Part shown: positions 56,965 through 64,000 of the stretch, piece by piece | Layout: the number at the start of each line of letters is the position of its first letter | Numbering within the stretch: position 1 is the first letter of the stretch | NCBI GenBank assembly: GCA_900546255.1 | Contig: URCB01000005.1 | Location: 1-64,000 of the forward strand | Source: an uncultured Eubacteriales bacterium | GTDB taxonomy: Bacteria; Bacillota; Clostridia; Oscillospirales; Oscillospiraceae | Direction of reading: 5' to 3' | DNA: 64,000 bases | The notes under the pieces: model-generated | Databases searched by the model: none | The model's input: the letters and a program-made list of their open reading frames with translations, nothing else | What the model was told of the DNA's origin: nothing | Made by a program: the position numbers and the translations under genes

Positions 56965-57828
56965 ATGACCACAGCGCAACTCAGCCAATACCTTGAGACC
57001 GCCGTCGACCTGGAGAAAGCGGTCTTTCTCCAGGCGCGGCGCCTCGCCCAGTACAAAGAGGAGATTCAGGCCCTGGACCGGGCAGCCCGCCGGCCAGCGC
57101 CGGCTCCCCCGGAGGCAGCCCCTGTGGCCCCGGTGCCCAAACCGCCCATGGAGCCTCTGCGGGAGATTTTGGGCAAGACTCTGCTGGGGTTCCTCCTTTC
57201 CCTCGCCGCCGTAACCGGAATCAGCGTCCTCACCCTGGGCCCTGCCAGGGGGTGGATGACTGGGGCAATCGGCGGCGTCCTTTTGGGCTGTATTCTTGCC
57301 ATTGTCGCATATTTCAAAGCCGTCCGGGCCAGTTCCCTCCGGTGGCGCACCTACCACCTTTTGATGGAGAACTACCAGCTCATCCACGGCACCTACGGCC
57401 TGCGCCGGGAAAAGTCCCAGGCAGAGCTGGAGGCCCGGCAAAAGGCCTACCCCGACCTTCTGCGCAGGCACCAGGAGCGGGTGACCCAGGCCCTCCAGCG
57501 GAAGCAGGCCCTGGAGGCTGTCCTCCCCCAGCTCACCCAGCAGCTGGCCGACAGCAAGGCCGCTCGGGCCGCCCACTATGCCCAAGACGTCCTGTTCCCC
57601 AAATACCGGACCTTTGTCCTGGTCTGCTCCCTGTGCGAGCTGGTGCAGTCCGGCCGCTGCGCCACCTTGGAAGGGCCCCAAGGTGCCTACCAGCAGCTGG
57701 AGGCCGAGCTCCAGGCGGGGTGGATCCTCACCGACTGGAACCAAATCCTCCGCCAGGGGGACCGTTTGCAGACCCGGCAGTTCCTCCTCTGCACTGCCCT
57801 GCAGCAGGCCCCCGCACCCTCCCTGTGA
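56965..57828 (+). CDS. Unknown two-helix membrane protein with coiled coil
   Basis: 287 residues, no family recognised. An N-terminal helical part (1-~43) leads to an Ala/Pro-rich linker (~43-65), two membrane helices (~71-90 and ~97-116), and a long cytosolic helical region with Gln/Arg/Glu heptads (~125-200) that looks like a coiled coil. Two cysteines (LVCSLCELV) lie near 217-220. ATG 56965 follows GTGAGG. A terminator-like hairpin overlaps its stop (57824-57847). Positioned between the symmetric element and the XRE-comEC operon. Confidence 0.8.
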   Translation: MTTAQLSQYLETAVDLEKAVFLQARRLAQYKEEIQALDRAARRPAPAPPEAAPVAPVPKPPMEPLREILGKTLLGFLLSLAAVTGISVLTLGPARGWMTGAIGGVLLGCILAIVAYFKAVRASSLRWRTYHLLMENYQLIHGTYGLRREKSQAELEARQKAYPDLLRRHQERVTQALQRKQALEAVLPQLTQQLADSKAARAAHYAQDVLFPKYRTFVLVCSLCELVQSGRCATLEGPQGAYQQLEAELQAGWILTDWNQILRQGDRLQTRQFLLCTALQQAPAPSL

Positions 57829-57868
57829 GGCCCTTCCCGGCCTCACAGGTGGGGGGATTTCTTTTTTT
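57824..57868 (+). terminator. Terminator after the membrane protein
   Basis: TGTGAGGCC (57824-57832) pairs with GGCCTCACA (57839-57847); a T-run follows after about 12 nt, so strength is uncertain. Confidence 0.55.
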
Positions 57869-57871
57869 AAA

Positions 57872-57893
57872 ATTGCCACTATATGGTGGCAAT
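57872..57893. promoter_or_regulatory. Operator-like dyad upstream of the XRE gene
   Basis: ATTGCCAC (57872-57879) and GTGGCAAT (57886-57893) are perfect inverted arms around TATATG, 51 bp before the XRE start. Likely target of the XRE protein encoded next. Confidence 0.5.
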
Positions 57894-57943
57894 ACACCAG
57901 CAGAAACCGACAAAATAGTAGCATTTCCTTGAGGTGTTGCAGT

Positions 57944-58147
57944 ATGTACTTTCCTCGAATTGAAGACCTGCGCATTGACAGTGACAAAAAACAGTATGAG
58001 ATCGCAGCCTACCTCCATTTGAACCGGGAAGTCTACCGCCGCTACGAGAAAGGGGAACGGGAAATCCCCGTTTGGGCCCTGATCCAGCTGGCACAGTTCT
58101 ACGGCACCACCACGGATTACATCCTGGGGCTGTCGGACCAACGATGA
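57944..58147 (+). CDS. Small XRE-family regulator (67 aa)
   Basis: 67 residues forming little more than a helix-turn-helix: IDSDKKQYEIAAYLHLNREV, YRRYEKGEREIPVWALIQLA, then YGTTTDYILGLS, the usual XRE third and fourth helix. ATG 57944 has GAGGTG about 7 nt upstream. Its stop overlaps the comEC start (ATGA), so the regulator and the DNA-uptake protein share a transcript. It may control its own operon through the dyad at 57872-57893. Confidence 0.88.
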   Translation: MYFPRIEDLRIDSDKKQYEIAAYLHLNREVYRRYEKGEREIPVWALIQLAQFYGTTTDYILGLSDQR

Positions 58148-60408
58148 CTCTCCGGTGGGTGACCGCAGGGGTGGTGGGGGCCGCGCTGCTGGGGGTGTAC
58201 CTGTCCTGGACGGCATGGGTCCTCCCGGTGGGGCTGGCAGCCCTCGCTGTAGGGGTGCTCCTGCGGGTCCTGAAAAAGTTTGCCCCGGCCCGGTGGGTCC
58301 TGTTGGGGGCGGGCATTGCCCTGCTCTGGCTCACGGTCTACGGGGCCATGGTCCGGGCCCCGGCCCAGGCCTTGGAGTCCCGCACCGTACCCATCCAGGG
58401 GGAGGTCCTCCAGTGGCCGGAGGAAACCCTCTACGGCGCCCGGCTCTACCTGAAAGCCGGAGAGCCCGGCGGGAAACCGGTCAAGGCCCTCTTTTATGGG
58501 GAGCGCGACCTCCTCTCCCTGCGTCCGGGGGACCGGATCGAAACCGTGGCCGAGTGCTCCCCCGCCAACCGCATCCAGGGGGAGGAGACCTTCTACTACG
58601 CCGGCCAGGGCTACTTCCTCCAGATGAAGCCCCGGGACGAGATTACCGTCCTGCCCCCGGAGGGGTTCTCCCTCCGCACCAGCCTCACCCTTCTGGCGGG
58701 CACCATCATGGATCAAATTGACCGTCTCTACCCCCAGCAGGAGGCGGGCTTTCTCCGCGCCCTGCTCATGGGGGACAAATCGGGGCTGGAGGACATCGAC
58801 CAAAACCACTTCAACCGGGTGGGCCTGGGCCATGTGGTGGTGATCTCCGGGTTCCACGTCAGCGTGCTCATGGGCTTTCTCGCCCTCTTCCTGAACCCCA
58901 AGAAGAAGCGGAATGTGGCCGTGATCCTGCTGCTCCTGGTGGCCTTCTGCTGCATGACCGGCAGCGACCCCGGCACGGTGCGGGCCACGGTCCTCTGCGC
59001 CCTGGCCATGCTGGCCCCTCTGGTGGGCCGGTCCTACGACTCCATCACCGGGCTGTGCGCCGCCCTGCTCCTGCTGCTGGCCTGGAACCCCTGGGCGGTG
59101 GCCAACGCGGGGCTGCAGTTCTCCTTCCTGTCCACCCTGGGCATCCTGGTCTTTGGCCTAAAGTGGTATGGGACCTGGCGGGCCCGGGTGCCGGAACGGG
59201 GGCGGAAATGGGCCGCCCCCTGGTTGGCCTGCGCCGCGGTGAGCCTGTCGGCCATGGTATTCACCGTTCCCCTTTCGGGGCTGTACTTTGGGCAGTTTTC
59301 CCTGGTCTCCCCCCTGGCCAACCTCTGCACGGAATGGGCGGTGGTGCTGGCCTTTCTGGGCGGGGCGGTGTCCCTGGTGGCCGGGGCCCTCTTCCCGCCC
59401 CTGGGGCAGGCGCTGGCCGCGGTGGTGGCCCTGCCGGTGGACTACTTTTACTGGTTCTCCCGCACGGCCAGCGGCTGGAGCCTGGCGGCCCTGCGGCTGG
59501 ACATCGGCCTCTATGCCGGGTGGGTGGTCTTTGTCTACGGGGTGCTGATCCTCTGCCTCTGGCGGGCCAGCCGGTACCCGGACCGGCACCTCTCCGTCGC
59601 CCTGCCGGTGGGGGCCTGCGCGGTGACACTGGCGGCGGCAGTCCTCTTCACCGTCTACCAGGCCCAGCGCCATGACCTGACCTTCCGTCTGCTGGATGTG
59701 GGCCAGGGGCAGTGCGTGGTGGTGACCTCCGGCTCCACCCGGGCCATGATCGACTGCGGCGGCACCAAGGACCCAGGGGACACCGCAGCCACCTACGTCC
59801 AGTCCCTGGGCCGCAGCCGGCTGGACCTGCTGATCCTCACCCACTACCACAACGACCACGCCGGCGGGGTGCTGGAACTGCTGGAGCGGGTGAAGGTGGG
59901 GGCCATCGTCGCCCCCGACGTGGACCCGGACAGCGACCTGCGGCAGGCCATTGCCGCCCGGGCCGCCCAGCTGGACATCCCCATGCACTATATCGCAGAG
60001 AACACAGACCTGACCCTGGGGAAGGCGGAGATCACCCTCTATGCCCCGGTCACCGGCGGCGGGGACAGCAACGAGCAGTGCCTGTCCGTCCTCTGCCAGG
60101 CCAACGGCTGGGAGGCCCTCCTCACCGGGGACATGCCCCTGGAAACCGAGGAACTCCTGGTGGCCCGGGAGGACCTGCCCCAGGTGGACCTTTTGGTGGC
60201 CGGCCATCACGGGTCCAAATACGCCACCAGCGAAACCCTGCTGGCCGCCGTGGACCCAGACGCCGTGGCCATCTCCGTGGGGTACAACAACTACGGCCAC
60301 CCCACCCCGGAGACCCTGGGCCGGATCCAGGCCCAGGGGGCGGCGGTCTACCGCACAGATTACGAGGGGCACATCATCTTCACAGCCCCAGAGGGGAAGG
60401 AATCATAA
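58144..60408 (+). CDS. comEC: ComEC/Rec2-family DNA uptake channel
   Basis: 754-residue membrane protein thought to pass single-stranded DNA into the cell during transformation. Parts: N-terminal helices and an OB-like domain (~90-190), the competence helical domain (~225-520; VVISGFHVSVLMGF), and a C-terminal metallo-beta-lactamase-like nuclease (~530-745) with HYHNDHAGG and the GHHGSKYAT segment. ATG 58144 overlaps the XRE stop. Other com genes are not in the window. Confidence 0.92.
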   Translation: MTLRWVTAGVVGAALLGVYLSWTAWVLPVGLAALAVGVLLRVLKKFAPARWVLLGAGIALLWLTVYGAMVRAPAQALESRTVPIQGEVLQWPEETLYGARLYLKAGEPGGKPVKALFYGERDLLSLRPGDRIETVAECSPANRIQGEETFYYAGQGYFLQMKPRDEITVLPPEGFSLRTSLTLLAGTIMDQIDRLYPQQEAGFLRALLMGDKSGLEDIDQNHFNRVGLGHVVVISGFHVSVLMGFLALFLNPKKKRNVAVILLLLVAFCCMTGSDPGTVRATVLCALAMLAPLVGRSYDSITGLCAALLLLLAWNPWAVANAGLQFSFLSTLGILVFGLKWYGTWRARVPERGRKWAAPWLACAAVSLSAMVFTVPLSGLYFGQFSLVSPLANLCTEWAVVLAFLGGAVSLVAGALFPPLGQALAAVVALPVDYFYWFSRTASGWSLAALRLDIGLYAGWVVFVYGVLILCLWRASRYPDRHLSVALPVGACAVTLAAAVLFTVYQAQRHDLTFRLLDVGQGQCVVVTSGSTRAMIDCGGTKDPGDTAATYVQSLGRSRLDLLILTHYHNDHAGGVLELLERVKVGAIVAPDVDPDSDLRQAIAARAAQLDIPMHYIAENTDLTLGKAEITLYAPVTGGGDSNEQCLSVLCQANGWEALLTGDMPLETEELLVAREDLPQVDLLVAGHHGSKYATSETLLAAVDPDAVAISVGYNNYGHPTPETLGRIQAQGAAVYRTDYEGHIIFTAPEGKES

Positions 60409-60413
60409 ACCCT

Positions 60414-61475
60414 ATGGCCAAACGCAACGACAAGGCCGCCGGACAGGCGGCATACCGAAAACTGAAACAGGATCTCCGCCAGGGAACGGTGGGGTCCCTC
60501 TACCTCTTCCACGGGGAGGAGGCCTACCTCCGGGACCACTATCTGGACCAGATGAAGGCCAAACTCATCCCCCCGGGGATGGAGAGCTTCAACTACCACC
60601 GCTTGGCGGGGAAAACCCTCACCGCCCAGCGCCTGGCAGAGACGGTGGACGCCCTGCCCATGATGAGTCCCCGCACCCTCATCGTGGTCCAGGACTACGA
60701 CCTCTTCAAGGCCCCGGAGGGGGAGCGGAAAGCCATCACCCAACTCTTGGAGGACCTACCGGAATACTGCTGCCTGGTCTTTGTCTATGACACCCTGGCC
60801 TATAAGCGGGATGCCCGCATGAAGAAGCTGGCCGGGGTCCTCCAAGACAAAGGGCAGGAGGTCCCCTTCCTCCGCCAGGAGACGGGGGACCTGGTGGACT
60901 GGATCGGCCGCCGCTTCCGGGCCCTGGGGCACGACATTGACACGGCGGACGCCCAGTACCTCATCTTCCTGTGCGGGGACCTGATGCACGGCCTGATTGG
61001 GGAGATTGAAAAGATCGGCGCCTATGCCCAAGGCCGCCGGGTTACCCGGCAGGACATTGACGCCGTGGCCATCCCCGTCATCGACGCGGTGGTCTTTCAG
61101 ATGACCGACGCCCTCTCCCGCCGGCAGACGGACAAGGCCTTTTCCGTCCTCACCGACCTGCTCCGCCTGCAGCAGGCCCCCATTATGATCCTGGCCGTGC
61201 TGGGAAAGCACTTCCGCCAGCTCTACACCGCCCGGGTGGCCCTGGAAAGCGGCAAGGGCAGCCGGTGGGTCATGGAGCTGTGGGGGATGCGCTCCCCCTA
61301 CCCCGCCGACAAACTCCTGGAGGGGGCCCGCCACCACGACCTGGCCTGGTGCAAAACCGCCATGCGCCGGTGCGCAGAGACCGACCTGGCCATGAAGTCC
61401 GTGGCCGGCGCCGATGGGAAGGACCTTTTGGTCTCCCTGCTGCTGGAACTGTCCGCAGGAGGTGCCCCATGCTGA
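60414..61475 (+). CDS. holA: DNA polymerase III delta subunit
   Basis: 353 residues, the clamp-loader delta subunit that opens the beta clamp. It has SLYLFHGEEAYLRDHYLDQM near residues 29-48, the NYHRLAGKTLTAQRLAETVD region, and the C-terminal collar (~215-340). ATG 60414 lies 5 nt after the comEC stop. comEC-holA is a common Firmicute order. Overlaps the RNase M5 gene by 7 nt. Confidence 0.93.
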   Translation: MAKRNDKAAGQAAYRKLKQDLRQGTVGSLYLFHGEEAYLRDHYLDQMKAKLIPPGMESFNYHRLAGKTLTAQRLAETVDALPMMSPRTLIVVQDYDLFKAPEGERKAITQLLEDLPEYCCLVFVYDTLAYKRDARMKKLAGVLQDKGQEVPFLRQETGDLVDWIGRRFRALGHDIDTADAQYLIFLCGDLMHGLIGEIEKIGAYAQGRRVTRQDIDAVAIPVIDAVVFQMTDALSRRQTDKAFSVLTDLLRLQQAPIMILAVLGKHFRQLYTARVALESGKGSRWVMELWGMRSPYPADKLLEGARHHDLAWCKTAMRRCAETDLAMKSVAGADGKDLLVSLLLELSAGGAPC

Positions 61476-62059
61476 AGATTCGAGAGGCCATTGTGGTGGA
61501 GGGGCGGTACGACAAGAACACCCTCTCCCAGGTGGTGGACACGGTGATCCTGGAAACCGCCGGCTTTGGCATCTTTCGGGACGAGGAGACCTTGGCCCTC
61601 CTGCGCCGGATCGGGGCCAAGCGGGGGCTGATCCTCCTCACCGACAGCGACGGGGCGGGCTTTCTCATCCGCAACTATCTCAAGGGGGCCCTGCCCCAGG
61701 ACCAGGTCAAGCACGCCTACATCCCCGACCGCTACGGCAAGGAGCGGCGCAAGCGCCGCCCCGGCAAGGAGGGGAAACTGGGGGTGGAGGGGATGCCCCC
61801 TGCCGTCCTGGAGGCCGCCCTCCGCCAGGCCGGCGCCACCGTCCTGGGGGAGGACAGTGCACCCCCCCAAGCGCCCCCCCTCACCAAGGCCGACCTCTAC
61901 GCCTGCGGCCTGTCCGGGGGGGAGGGCAGCCGGGAAAAGCGGCAGAAGCTGCTGCGGAAACTGGACCTGCCATCCCACCTCTCCCCCAACGCTATGCTCC
62001 CCATCCTCTCCGCCCTGTACGACCGGAATGCCCTGCTGGAGGAGATGCGGAACCTGTGA
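61469..62059 (+). CDS. rnmV: Ribonuclease M5
   Basis: 196-residue RNase that trims 5S rRNA precursors with help from L18. It opens with a Toprim domain: IREAIVVEGRYDKNTLSQVV (~3-22), the acidic DSD in LLTDSDGAGFLIR, and IPDRYGKERRK. ATG 61469 has AGGAGG 6-7 nt upstream, inside holA. RNase M5 is often next to ksgA; here it follows holA. Confidence 0.92.
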   Translation: MLKIREAIVVEGRYDKNTLSQVVDTVILETAGFGIFRDEETLALLRRIGAKRGLILLTDSDGAGFLIRNYLKGALPQDQVKHAYIPDRYGKERRKRRPGKEGKLGVEGMPPAVLEAALRQAGATVLGEDSAPPQAPPLTKADLYACGLSGGEGSREKRQKLLRKLDLPSHLSPNAMLPILSALYDRNALLEEMRNL

Positions 62060-62125
62060 TTCCGGCACTGTGATACAGGTCACCAGGAATGCCAAAAAAA
62101 CCACAAAATATATGGGGGAATGGGG

Positions 62126-62154
62126 TTTACAAGGCCCTAGATGGGGTGTAGAAT
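62126..62154 (+). promoter_or_regulatory. Promoter of the rubrerythrin gene
   Basis: TTTACA (62126-62131), 17-bp spacer, TAGAAT (62149-62154), about 88 bp before ATG 62243. Confidence 0.7.
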
Positions 62155-62242
62155 AAGGGCATCTGAGGGACAGGCTCCCTCATCCCCATGTTTTCTATCA
62201 CGCTCCCTTCCAGGAGTCAATCAATCAGGAGGTAGTTTCGAT

Positions 62243-62788
62243 ATGAGCAAGTATGTTTGCAGCGTTTGCGGTTATGTCCATGAAGGCGACCAGCCCCCGA
62301 AGGAATGTCCCCAGTGCAAGGCCCCCGGCAGCAAGTTCGTGGAGCAGGGCCCCGAGATGAGTTGGGCCGCTGAGCACGTGGTGGGCGTGGCCCAGGGTGC
62401 TCCCGAGGACATCATGGAGGATCTGCGCGCCAACTTCAACGGCGAGTGCACCGAGGTTGGCATGTACCTGGCCATGGCCCGTGTGGCCCACCGGGAGGGC
62501 TATCCCGAGATCGGCCTGTACTGGGAAAAGGCCGCCTACGAAGAGGCGGAGCACGCTGCCAAGTTCGCCGAGCTTCTGGGTGAGGTCGTCACCGACTCCA
62601 CCGAAAAGAACCTGCAGATGCGGGTCGAGGCCGAGAACGGCGCCACCGCCGGCAAGACCGACCTGGCCAAGCGCGCCAAGGAGCTCAACCTGGACGCCAT
62701 CCACGACACCGTCCACGAGATGGCCCGGGACGAAGCCCGCCACGGCAAGGCCTTCGCTGGTCTGCTGAAGCGTTACTTCGGTAAGTAA
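62243..62788 (+). CDS. Rubrerythrin with N-terminal rubredoxin
   Basis: 181 residues. A rubredoxin-type FeS4 site ([10 protein letters not shown] and CPQCKAPGS, residues ~6-31) precedes a ferritin-like diiron four-helix domain (~50-180) with Glu/His ligands in [29 protein letters not shown] and [12 protein letters not shown]. This is the reverse arrangement found in anaerobes, acting as a peroxide reductase (NADH-peroxidase type). ATG 62243 has AGGAGG upstream. Its 3' end is copied at 62965-63060. Confidence 0.95.
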   Translation: MSKYVCSVCGYVHEGDQPPKECPQCKAPGSKFVEQGPEMSWAAEHVVGVAQGAPEDIMEDLRANFNGECTEVGMYLAMARVAHREGYPEIGLYWEKAAYEEAEHAAKFAELLGEVVTDSTEKNLQMRVEAENGATAGKTDLAKRAKELNLDAIHDTVHEMARDEARHGKAFAGLLKRYFGK

Positions 62789-62830
62789 TCCTATACGAAA
62801 AGAACGCCCCCGGCCAAGTTGGCCGGGGGC
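62734..62830 (+). repeat. Rubrerythrin 3' end and terminator, original copy
   Basis: The last ~55 coding bases plus the terminator (CCCCCGGCC/GGCCGGGGG, about 62807-62829). A second copy with three small differences lies at 62965-63060. Confidence 0.9.
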
Positions 62831-62839
62831 ACGTTTGTC

Positions 62840-62858
62840 TGCCGTGGCGGGCTTCGTC
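62840..62858 (-). repeat. Inverted 19-bp copy of rubrerythrin coding sequence
   Basis: The 19 bases are the exact reverse complement of 62729-62747 (in the rubrerythrin gene), located between the two direct copies. Confidence 0.85.
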
Positions 62859-62859
62859 A

Positions 62860-62914
62860 CGAGGGGTTGGCGGAGCCAAACCCTCGGCTTTGGGCGGATT
62901 GATTCCGCCCAAAG
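62860..62914. repeat. Two-hairpin dispersed repeat, copy 2
   Basis: Hairpin 1 (62860-62886) has the CGAGGG...CCCTCG stem; hairpin 2 (about 62889-62914) is GGGCGGA/TCCGCCC with flanking CTTT/AAAG pairs. Same order and strand as copy 1 at 48820-48873. A further perfect stem (62938-62949 with 62951-62962) follows here only. Confidence 0.6.
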
Positions 62915-62964
62915 CAAGTCAAATCCAGCAGGGGGTTCCCCCACGGATCGGATCCGTGGGGGCC

Positions 62965-63060
62965 AGCCCGCCACGGCAAGGCCTTCGCTGGTCTGCTGAA
63001 GCGTTACTTCGGCAAGTAATCCTATACGAAAAAACGCCCCCGGCCAACTTGGCCGGGGGT
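62965..63060 (+). repeat. Second copy of the rubrerythrin 3' end
   Basis: 96 bp nearly identical to 62734-62830, including the stop and the terminator. It has no start and encodes nothing by itself. Confidence 0.9.
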
Positions 63061-63125
63061 GTCTTTTGCTTCTTAGCAGGGGGCGGTAGCTTCCATCTCT
63101 TACCAACCACGGCTGGTGGTGGATT

Positions 63126-63965
63126 TTACCCCTCCCGCTGGTCAAAGACGGAGAGGAGATCCAGGTCGATGCTCCCATCCTCCTCCCACTGATAGGGAAT
63201 CTCCACCACCCGGCCGGAGCTGTGGACCTGGCAGGCGATGTACCCCTGCTCCACTGTGTATGTCCCGGTGACGGTTTCCGCCTGGTCGGTGAGGGTGAAG
63301 TCGCTGGGCTGGGAAAAAGCAATCTGATAGGAGATCCCGTCAATGTAACAGTTCCAAGCGCGGCCATTGACCGCTTGGCGGACCTGCTCGGCGGTTTCCG
63401 GATCGGCCTCGGCGCGCAGAGCCTGGATCCGGTCATACCCGGTGGGGTCCGCCGCCTGGGCCACTGCCTCCACCCCCTGGCAGAGGACCAGGTCTTCGGT
63501 GGAGAGGATCAGCTGGTCCATCTCCGGGATTTGTTCGTTGGTCAAGGTGATGGCTTGCCCGCTGGTGAGCACCTCCGCGGGGATGCGGAAGGTCTCCACC
63601 ACCGCCAAGGGGGTGCCCACAGACACGTCTTGGAGGTAGCTGCTGTAGTAATAACTGGGCATCAGACGGCACTGGCCGGTGTAGTGCTCTGCGGAGTAGG
63701 TCTCCCCCTCCCCCACCGTCAGTTGGGTGGCATCGCTGCGCACAGAAAGGGGCTGGTCCGGCGTATAAACGGTGTAGAAGAGGTAGAGCATGTGCCGGTC
63801 TTGGCCCTCCGGATCCTGGTAATCGGTGTCCACGTACAGGCCGTCAATGTGGGTGTAGGCCGTCTCCGTGTGCAGGTCAAAGGTCGGAGCGCTGCCGCCA
63901 CCGCAGGCACAGAGGGCCAGAAGGAACCAGGCAGAGAGAGGCAGGGACAGCATTCGTTTCTTCAT
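63126..63965 (-). CDS. Lipoprotein of unknown function (279 aa)
   Basis: 279 residues. The signal ends LCAC with lipidated Cys21, then GGGSAP. The mature part is beta-rich with repeated Tyr and Thr (ETAYTHIDGLYVDTDYQDPE) and no known motif, possibly two similar halves. ATG 63965 has AGGAGGT 7 nt upstream. Convergent with the rubrerythrin copies; no operon partner is visible before the window edge. Confidence 0.82.
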   Translation of the reverse strand: MKKRMLSLPLSAWFLLALCACGGGSAPTFDLHTETAYTHIDGLYVDTDYQDPEGQDRHMLYLFYTVYTPDQPLSVRSDATQLTVGEGETYSAEHYTGQCRLMPSYYYSSYLQDVSVGTPLAVVETFRIPAEVLTSGQAITLTNEQIPEMDQLILSTEDLVLCQGVEAVAQAADPTGYDRIQALRAEADPETAEQVRQAVNGRAWNCYIDGISYQIAFSQPSDFTLTDQAETVTGTYTVEQGYIACQVHSSGRVVEIPYQWEEDGSIDLDLLSVFDQREG

Positions 63966-64000
63966 CGTGGCACCTCCTGTCGCTTTTTGGGGGTTCTTCT

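Noticed and set aside
62225..63436. Minus-strand ORF of 403 codons across the rubrerythrin repeats
   Set aside because: It arises because the duplicated tail keeps a reverse frame open; its internal peptide repeat just mirrors the DNA duplication.

Overview
The window looks like the chromosome of a GC-rich, low-redundancy, endospore-forming Firmicute. The best guess is the Oscillospiraceae (Flavonifractor/Lawsonibacter/Intestinimonas-like gut anaerobes). This is inferred from strong AGGAGG-type ribosome sites, TTGACA/TATAAT promoters, HPr kinase, DUF177-L32 and scpA-scpB-ytfJ-dac gene order, an IspH-S1 fusion, GerW/YtfJ, a SpoIVFB-like protease, an orphan Spo0A-type DNA-binding domain, and anaerobic oxidative-stress and ferredoxin proteins. 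No rRNA, CRISPR, integrase or transposase is visible.

Layout. 0-2.2 kb: a partial gene and two tiny zinc-ribbon genes, an XRE regulator, and a START-like protein with a membrane partner. 2.2-8.6 kb (minus): pyruvate kinase with a C-terminal PEP-type swivel domain, then an hprK operon with a peptide-type ABC binding protein and two permeases but no ATPases. 8.7-14.5 kb (minus): rpmB; gpsA-plsY-der-DUF512; rpmF-DUF177. 14.7-17.4 kb: an RluA synthase, an arsR-nitroreductase pair, and a large structured RNA with its own promoter. 17.4-21.4 kb (plus): potABCD. 21.6-26.5 kb: a secreted C39-like/SLH surface protein facing a murJ-like/DUF5693 pair. 26.9-28.6 kb: Spo0A-like domain protein, XRE regulator, yebC. 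28.7-41.2 kb: a long minus block (nif3, trmK, DUF1858; ispH-S1, plsC, cmk, BaiN-like, rpiR; rsuA-type, D,D-carboxypeptidase, ytfJ, DUF2953, scpB, scpA, M50 protease), much of it coupled through 4-nt overlaps.

41.4-48.6 kb: P-loop kinase, lipoprotein and diaminopropionate ammonia-lyase; a GNAT enzyme; then a four-gene redox operon (EFR1 flavodoxin/ferredoxin, SDR, flavodoxin lipoprotein, DUF4405) divergent from a MerR regulator. Two near-identical operators sit in the intergenic region. 48.9-50.1 kb: an AT-rich 1.1-kb insert carrying one trypsin-like protease, bounded by a 14-bp repeat of the tRNA-Pro(CGG) 3' end. 50.2-51.4 kb: SpoIVFA/SpoIVFB-like pair and tRNA-Thr(CGT). 51.6-56.4 kb (minus): polA-rimI-GNAT-tsaD. 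56.4-62.1 kb: an unusual symmetric promoter element, an unknown membrane protein, and XRE-comEC-holA-rnmV. 62.2-64 kb: rubrerythrin with a rearranged, duplicated 3' end, then a lipoprotein.

Most of the window is core metabolism, translation, chromosome segregation and cell-envelope work. The unexplained material is mainly in non-coding stretches: the RNA before potA, the symmetric element at 56.6 kb, the MerR operator pair, the tRNA-anchored mini-island, and a two-hairpin repeat shared by 48.8 and 62.9 kb.
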